Positions 34,388 to 39,248 of a stretch of DNA of 39,248 nt are shown here, piece by piece; position 1 is the first letter of the stretch; each line of letters opens with the position of its first letter. The DNA is from Hydrococcus rivularis NIES-593 (GTDB lineage Bacteria; Cyanobacteriota; Cyanobacteriia; Cyanobacteriales; Microcystaceae): positions 1-39,248 of the forward strand of contig NZ_MRCB01000031.1 in NCBI RefSeq assembly GCF_001904635.1, read 5' to 3'. The notes under the pieces are model-generated. The model saw only the letters and a program-made list of their open reading frames with translations. It was not told the origin of the DNA and made no database searches. The position numbers were made by a program, and so were the translations under genes.

Positions 34388-36589
34388 ATGACCGTAGACA
34401 AGGCGATCGACAAAACCCCCCCGATTGTTTCTGCCCAAGCGTCAGTAAAAGAAGCGATCGCGCTGATGAAACAAACGCAAGTCGGTTGCGTCTTGCTCGT
34501 CGAGCAGCAAAAGTTAGTCGGGATTTTGAGCGAACGAGATGTCCTCAAATTAATCGACTCAAGACAAGATTGGCAAGAGATCGCGATCGCCCAAGTCATG
34601 ACTCAAAACTTGGTTACGCTTCCCGTCAAGGATGTAGCGGATCTTTCCTCCCTACTGCACCCATTGCGCCAGCATTGCCTCGAATATCTGCCCATTGTGA
34701 CGGAAGATAATCGAGTTTTCGGTCTCGTTACCCGTGCGACCATCCTACAAAGCTTACCGCCTAAAATCGCCGAAGCGATCGATACTAGTGCCCGACTCAA
34801 GCAAGAACTAGAAGCTTATCGGGAGATAGAAGAAGAACTGCGGATAAACGAACAAGCACTGCAACTCAACCAAAATCGCTTAGATAGCATCCTCAGTTCG
34901 ATTGAAGATGTCGTTTGGTCGATAGAACCCTATAGCTTGCAGTTACTTTTCCTCAACACGGCAGTCGAGCAAGTTTATGGTCGCAAGCTGGCAGAGTTTA
35001 TTGAGAACATCGAACTGTGGCGAGAAGTTATTCATCCAGAAGATAAAGAACGGGTAGAAGAGGCACTCAATGCCTTGTACTCCACTGGCAGAGAAGAATT
35101 AGAATACCGAATTTTATTACCCGACGGCGAGAGCCGCTGGATTCGCGTTCGCGCTCGTCTAATTACCGATGAAGAGGGCACGCCTATCCGCATTAATGGC
35201 ATTACTACCGACATCACAGAGCGTCACAAAATTCAGGAGCAATTGCGGCACGATGCCTTTCACGATGGACTGACAGGTTTACCCAACCGGAATTTGTTGA
35301 TCGATCGCCTCAAGCAAACCATTCGCCGCAGTCAACGACGAGATGACTATCGCTTTGCCTTGCTCTTTTTAGACCTCGATCGCTTTAAGATTATTAACGA
35401 CAGTCTCGGTCACGTATTCGGCGATCGCCTCTTGGTTTCCGTCGCCCATCGCCTGGAAAAATGTCAGCGTGCCGGAGATACAGTGGCTCGTTTTGGAGGC
35501 GATGAATTTGTCATTTTGCTTGAGGAAATAGCCGATGCGAACGACGCGATTCAAATCGCCAATCGCGTCCAAAATGCCTTAAAAACACCCATTCTTATTG
35601 ATAATCAGGAAATATTCGTCGCCGCTAGCATTGGCATCGTCATCGGCAATTCTAGGACTTATCCCAATCCCGAACAAGTGACCGATCTGTTACGAGACGC
35701 GGATATCGCCATGTATCGGGCTAAGAGTCGCAGTCAGGGAAACTACGAAGTATTCGATCCCTCGATGTATACTTATGCTCTCAAGCGATTGCAGTTAGAA
35801 AATGACCTGCGCCGAGCGATCGTTCGTACGACTTCGCCAGAGGCAACACAGCCGGAATTTTCCGTTTACTATCAGCCAATTTTTTCGATTGCAACTCAGC
35901 AAATTGAAGGCTTCGAGGCGCTGGTGCGCTGGCAACACCCAGAAAAAGGGACGATCTCGCCAGTCGATTTTATCGCGATCGCAGAAGAAACGGGGTTAAT
36001 CGTCCCTCTCGATCGCTGGGTTTTAAAGACGGCTTGCTACCAGTTACGCGCTTGGCAAGCACAATTTCCAATGCCCGCACCGCTGACTATGAGCGTCAAT
36101 CTCTCTGGCAAGCATTTTTACCAGCCCGGTTTAATCGAATTCCTCGATAGCGTTCTTGAGGAAACGGGTCTAGACGGCAGTACTTTGAAGTTAGAGATCA
36201 CTGAAAGCATCGTGATTGAAAATACCGAAGCGGCAGCAGTTATGCTCAAGCAGTTGAGGGATCGCAAGGTTCAAGCCTGCCTCGATGATTTTGGAACGGG
36301 CTATTCATCTTTAAGTTATCTGCACAGTTTCCCGTTTAATACGTTAAAGATCGATCGCTCCTTCATCAAACAATTAGGCATGGAAGAAGAGAATGATGAA
36401 ATCGTCAAGGCGATCGTTAATTTGGGTTTAATCCTGAGAATGAACGTCGTTGCCGAAGGCGTAGAAACCCCAGAACAAGTAGCGCAATTGAAAGACTTGA
36501 ACTGTCATTACGGGCAAGGGTATTGGTTCTCCAGACCGATGAACGGTGAAGCCATGACCGAGTTTTTGCTCGGCGCGATCGAGGGTTGA
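34388..36589 (+). CDS. CBS-PAS-GGDEF-EAL cyclic di-GMP enzyme
   Basis: A 733-residue cytoplasmic signalling protein. Two CBS motifs (about 1-60 and 66-125) could bind adenine nucleotides. A short coiled coil leads to one PAS/PAC (165-285). The GGDEF domain (290-455) has an intact GGDEF at 370-374 and an RAGD inhibitory site five residues before it, so a feedback-inhibited diguanylate cyclase is predicted. The EAL domain (480-725) has EAL at 510-512, LKLEITES, DDFGTGYSSL and VAEGVETPEQ, so phosphodiesterase activity also looks possible. It has no membrane segment. It directly follows the small GTPase gene by 24 bases. Confidence 0.95.
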   Translation: MTVDKAIDKTPPIVSAQASVKEAIALMKQTQVGCVLLVEQQKLVGILSERDVLKLIDSRQDWQEIAIAQVMTQNLVTLPVKDVADLSSLLHPLRQHCLEYLPIVTEDNRVFGLVTRATILQSLPPKIAEAIDTSARLKQELEAYREIEEELRINEQALQLNQNRLDSILSSIEDVVWSIEPYSLQLLFLNTAVEQVYGRKLAEFIENIELWREVIHPEDKERVEEALNALYSTGREELEYRILLPDGESRWIRVRARLITDEEGTPIRINGITTDITERHKIQEQLRHDAFHDGLTGLPNRNLLIDRLKQTIRRSQRRDDYRFALLFLDLDRFKIINDSLGHVFGDRLLVSVAHRLEKCQRAGDTVARFGGDEFVILLEEIADANDAIQIANRVQNALKTPILIDNQEIFVAASIGIVIGNSRTYPNPEQVTDLLRDADIAMYRAKSRSQGNYEVFDPSMYTYALKRLQLENDLRRAIVRTTSPEATQPEFSVYYQPIFSIATQQIEGFEALVRWQHPEKGTISPVDFIAIAEETGLIVPLDRWVLKTACYQLRAWQAQFPMPAPLTMSVNLSGKHFYQPGLIEFLDSVLEETGLDGSTLKLEITESIVIENTEAAAVMLKQLRDRKVQACLDDFGTGYSSLSYLHSFPFNTLKIDRSFIKQLGMEEENDEIVKAIVNLGLILRMNVVAEGVETPEQVAQLKDLNCHYGQGYWFSRPMNGEAMTEFLLGAIEG

Positions 36590-36644
36590 CCTTAATATTA
36601 TGCAGATTTTCAGAATGTGTTATTTTATTAGAAAGTTCAGAGTA

Positions 36645-36799
36645 AGTCAGCCTAATCCCTTGCGCGATCGTGCACAAAGTTGCTTGAAAGATCGAGCAGG
36701 AACGGGGGAACCAAACCTGGGGCGAACCTTAGAAGGTCAAGGGGGACATCTCTCAGTCCTAGCCCGTCAGCTAACCTCGTCGGCATTGAGAGGAGATTG
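36645..36799 (+). promoter_or_regulatory. ydaO-yuaA type (c-di-AMP) riboswitch
   Basis: The sequence shows the conserved ydaO core in order: CCTAATCCC near 36651, GGGGGAACC near 36704, GGGGCGAA at 36719-36726, CTCTCAGTCC at 36750-36759, and CCCGTCAGCTAACCTCGTCGG at about 36763 onward closing with TTGAGAGGAG to 36795. CTCTCA (36750) pairs with TGAGAG (36787). This family binds cyclic di-AMP and normally turns off ion and osmolyte uptake or wall genes. The next substantial gene on this strand is an ArsB/NhaD-type ion transporter at 37209, consistent with that role. The exact ends are approximate. Confidence 0.88.
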
Positions 36800-36894
36800 A
36801 AGAGGCAGAATTTCAACTTTTGCCCTCATCAGCATTCCTGGTTGGTACTGCTCTGTGTTGTCGTACCTACTTTTAATAATTGAGGGTAGCTTAT

Positions 36895-37110
36895 ATGAAC
36901 ATGCTAACGCTTGCCATTGCAGGTCAAGGCGCGTGGAAACGTATAATCCGAATAGGGCGAGATTCTATTTCATTCGATGCATTGAAGTCAGCGATTTCCT
37001 GGGGAAGCGCTTTGCCGATCGCTAATCCTATTAATAAAATACTCATGCTACCCAGAGTTGTAATGATTTCTAAAGCAAATCGTTCGTCTAGTTTTATTAG
37101 TATCAAATAA
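36895..37110 (+). CDS. Uncertain 71-residue ORF between the riboswitch and the transporter gene
   Basis: ATG at 36895 follows GAGGG by eight bases. The product, beginning MNMLTLAIAGQGAWKRIIRI, has no recognisable domain. A competing frame on the opposite strand (36924-37145, TTG start) reads as a hydrophobic peptide with LEIITTLGSMSILLIGLAIG, which looks more protein-like but lacks an ATG and ribosome site. One of them may be a remnant of a decayed membrane-protein gene. Between 36800 and 36894 there is also a short GGTAC/GTACC stem (36844-36848, 36863-36867), perhaps part of the riboswitch expression platform. Confidence 0.25.
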   Translation: MNMLTLAIAGQGAWKRIIRIGRDSISFDALKSAISWGSALPIANPINKILMLPRVVMISKANRSSSFISIK

Positions 37111-37208
37111 ATACTTAAACGGTTATTTATGCTGGTGGGACGCAAAGAATTTTTGGTTAAATAGTCCTCCGATATATGTTTTTGTCGATCTTACAGTTTG
37201 AGGGAGCA

Positions 37209-38546
37209 ATGGAATTACACGCGATCGTTGCAGCTTCGGTTTTTACTGGTGTAATCGTCATCATTATGTTTGAGTGGTTACACCTGACAGTTGCTGCATT
37301 ATTAGGCGCACTAATTTTAGTTTTTGCCCATGTTATGACCCTGCCAGAAGCGATTGGCTACATCAGCAAAAGTTATGCGACATTAGCCTTGTTTTTTGGG
37401 GTTATGGTCTTGGTTCGTGCTTTTGAACCGACTAAAATTTTTGAATATTTAGCCATGCAAATGGTGCTGATTGCTAAAGGTAGCGGGAAACTATTGCTTT
37501 TGGGAATCGTAGCTATTACTACGCCTATTTGTGCGGTTTTACCCAATGCTACTACGGTAATGCTATTAGCGCCTTTAATTCCCCCAATTGCTCAAGATAT
37601 TGGTGTAGATTTTGTTCCTTTGCTCATCTTGATGGTATTTGTGGCTAACAGTGCTGGTTTATTGACGCTAGTAGGCGATCCGGCGACGTTTATCGTCGGA
37701 GATTCTGTCAATATTACCTTTACAGATTACCTAAAAAACTTGAGTTTAGGAGGCGTGTTAGCCGTTGTGTCTGTTGTTGCAATTATGCCTTTTTTATTCT
37801 CAAAAATTTGGCAGACTAAATTTGAAAATTTAGAGCAAATACCGCACCCAAAAATTAATCATCCCAGAGTATTAGCCGTGGGAGAAATAATTGTTTTATT
37901 CGTTCTCATCTTTTTTGTTATTGGCGAGGAGGCTTTGCCAATTCCTATTCCTCCCGCTGCCGTAGCATTATTAGGTGCAGCTTTAGCTTTGTTATTAGCT
38001 CATCAGACTAAAATCGATACCGTTCACAATATTTTGCGAGATGTAGATTGGAGTACTTTGCTCTTTTTTATGTCTATTTTTGTCTTGATTGGCGGACTAG
38101 AAAAAACAGGAATCGTTAGTAATTTATCGAGATTATTAGCAATAATTTTAGGACAAAATATTGCCTTGGGTGCGATTCTTTTAATCTTCGTTGTTGGGAT
38201 ATTATCCAGCGTCGTTCCTAATATTCCTTTGGTCGTAGCGATGGTTCCCTTACTCAAGGAGTACCTTGTCAATGTCGGATATGTCGGACAGGAAGTGCTC
38301 AATAATAATTTTGATGGGCAGTTGCCACCTGAAGTTTTACCGCTTTTCTACGCGATGATGTTTGGAGCAACGTTAGGAGGAAATGGAACGTTGGTCGGTG
38401 CTTCTTCTAACATTGTTGCAGCAGGAATTTCAGAACAACACGGGAAAGTTATTTCCTTCAAAACATTTCTGCAATATGGAATACCCGTAATGGGAGTGCA
38501 ATTGCTAACATCAGCATTATATATCTTGATTTTTCATCTGATTTAG
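37209..38546 (+). CDS. ArsB/NhaD-type ion transporter
   Basis: From ATG 37209, preceded by GAGGGAG, this is 445 residues with about 11 membrane helices. It belongs to the ion-transporter superfamily that includes ArsB, NhaD and the P-protein: two inverted halves each with a re-entrant motif, NATTVMLLAPL plus LVGDPATFIVGDS in the first and NIPLVVAMVPLL plus GGNGTLVGASSNIVAAG in the second. The ion may be Na+/H+ or an anion; it cannot be read from sequence alone. An ATG at 37176 would add 11 residues but has no ribosome site. The upstream c-di-AMP riboswitch suggests an osmotic or ion-homeostasis role. ExoD follows 13 bases later. Confidence 0.92.
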   Translation: MELHAIVAASVFTGVIVIIMFEWLHLTVAALLGALILVFAHVMTLPEAIGYISKSYATLALFFGVMVLVRAFEPTKIFEYLAMQMVLIAKGSGKLLLLGIVAITTPICAVLPNATTVMLLAPLIPPIAQDIGVDFVPLLILMVFVANSAGLLTLVGDPATFIVGDSVNITFTDYLKNLSLGGVLAVVSVVAIMPFLFSKIWQTKFENLEQIPHPKINHPRVLAVGEIIVLFVLIFFVIGEEALPIPIPPAAVALLGAALALLLAHQTKIDTVHNILRDVDWSTLLFFMSIFVLIGGLEKTGIVSNLSRLLAIILGQNIALGAILLIFVVGILSSVVPNIPLVVAMVPLLKEYLVNVGYVGQEVLNNNFDGQLPPEVLPLFYAMMFGATLGGNGTLVGASSNIVAAGISEQHGKVISFKTFLQYGIPVMGVQLLTSALYILIFHLI

Positions 38547-38559
38547 CAAAGCGCATCCC

Positions 38560-39156
38560 ATGCATTTGAGGTTTTCTCAAGATATCGAGGCAATTTTAAA
38601 ACGGTTAGCAACTCATCCGATAACGCTGCAAGATATTTTAGAGGAAACCTCCGAACGAGGATTTAGTTTAATAATTTTTCTGTTGGCTTTACCTTTTTTA
38701 TTTCCCATGCCGCCTGGATTGCCAGGTATTATAGGTCCAGCATCGCTTTTATTAGCAGGGCAAATGGCATTGGGAAGGCATAAACCTTGGTTGCCGAGAA
38801 GAATTGCTCGTTTTCGCTTTCCTCAAAAGGTCGCACTGCAACTGCTATCCAAACTGAAACAAATTACTAAAATTATTGAAAAATTTATTCGTCCTCGATT
38901 GGCGATCGTAGCTAATAATCGCTATATTTGGAGAGTGAATGGACTTTTAATTGTATGGCTGACGATTTTGTTAATATTGCCAATTCCCGGTACTAATCCT
39001 TTGCCGACCATCGGTATTTTACTGCTGAGTGTAGCGACTTTGGAAGCCGATGGTTTATTAATGTGTATTGCCTATTTGTGGAGTATTTTGATTACTGGTT
39101 TGATTATCTTCCTTGGCTACTCCCTCCTGCGAACGTCTATTTTAATATTTAACTGA
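38560..39156 (+). CDS. ExoD family membrane protein
   Basis: A 198-residue ExoD family protein. Features: TLQDILEETSERGFSLIIFLLALPFLFPMPPGLPG (about 22-56), a second conserved segment GRHKPWLPRRIARFRFP (72-88), and two or three C-terminal hydrophobic helices including LPIPGTNPLPTIGILLLSVATLEADGL. ExoD in rhizobia affects exopolysaccharide output and alkaline/salt tolerance; the molecular activity is unknown. It starts 13 bases after the ion transporter, so both are probably under the c-di-AMP riboswitch. The salt/alkali phenotype of ExoD fits an operon with an ion exchanger. Confidence 0.92.
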   Translation: MHLRFSQDIEAILKRLATHPITLQDILEETSERGFSLIIFLLALPFLFPMPPGLPGIIGPASLLLAGQMALGRHKPWLPRRIARFRFPQKVALQLLSKLKQITKIIEKFIRPRLAIVANNRYIWRVNGLLIVWLTILLILPIPGTNPLPTIGILLLSVATLEADGLLMCIAYLWSILITGLIIFLGYSLLRTSILIFN

Positions 39157-39187
39157 AGAATTCTAGTTGAGTGACAAAACGCAAATC

Positions 39188-39225
39188 GCCCTCACCCCAA
39201 CCCCTCTCCCAGAGCGGGAGAGTGG
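39188..39225. repeat. Dispersed cyanobacterial CCCTCACCCC...CTCTCCC repeat with hairpin
   Basis: The sequence CGCCCTCACCCCAACCCCTC leads into CTCTCCC (39204-39210), loop AGAGC and GGGAGAG (39216-39222). This intergenic word is common and dispersed in many bacterial genomes. Lying 30 bases after exoD, it may also end that transcript. Confidence 0.55.
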
Positions 39226-39248
39226 CTCTCAACTTAAGACTTTGGACT

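Noticed and set aside
36600-36800. 66-residue open frame after the c-di-GMP enzyme
   Set aside because: It coincides with the ydaO-type riboswitch; the sequence is explained by conserved RNA structure, not by a protein.

Overview
This window is cyanobacterial chromosome. The evidence is the dense scatter of the HIP1 octamer GCGATCGC, rbcR (ycf30), ycf34, a tocopherol cyclase, a zeta-carotene isomerase, a four-cysteine Ser/Thr kinase and a cyanobacterial ethylene-receptor-type kinase. Genus cannot be read from the sequence; a unicellular or colonial, moderately low-GC lineage is only a guess. No tRNA, rRNA, CRISPR array, complete insertion sequence or prophage was found.

Layout. 1-2408: tail of a SnoaL-like protein, a coiled-coil protein containing a 12-base G tract, a DedA membrane protein and ycf34. 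2520-9605: a plus-strand run with a CCA-type tRNA nucleotidyltransferase, a GT4 glycosyltransferase, pyruvate kinase, phosphoglycerate mutase, a DUF1269 protein and phosphoglucomutase, so lower glycolysis and glycogen/sugar-phosphate metabolism sit together. 9623-13769: a class A penicillin-binding protein, a possible small ORF, a Uma2 protein and a mazEF-type toxin-antitoxin pair with a palindromic operator. 13790-16061: tocopherol cyclase, divergent rplU-rpmA, and an unrecognised 61-residue protein bracketed by two REP-like hairpins. 16699-24752: a seven-PAS ethylene-receptor-like histidine kinase, an IS607 recombinase remnant, ftsI with a candidate ftsL upstream, and a membrane-anchored Ser/Thr kinase. 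24852-27414: rbcR, divergent Z-ISO and a thioredoxin. 27488-30602: an ABC exporter with a small extra gene that looks like a partial copy of the permease C-terminus.

The most unusual part is 30938-36589: a same-strand cluster of a coiled-coil protein, a cytoplasm-to-periplasm OmpA/BON protein, a Ras-like small GTPase and a CBS-PAS-GGDEF-EAL enzyme. The OmpA protein carries six perfect-register 23-residue repeats and then a segment whose predicted order of strands and helices resembles a Roadblock/LC7 domain, the family that binds Ras-like GTPases. I infer a GTPase-controlled, peptidoglycan-anchored envelope module linked to c-di-GMP signalling. It is followed by a ydaO-type (c-di-AMP) riboswitch upstream of an ArsB/NhaD-type ion transporter and an ExoD protein, so two cyclic-dinucleotide systems are neighbours here.
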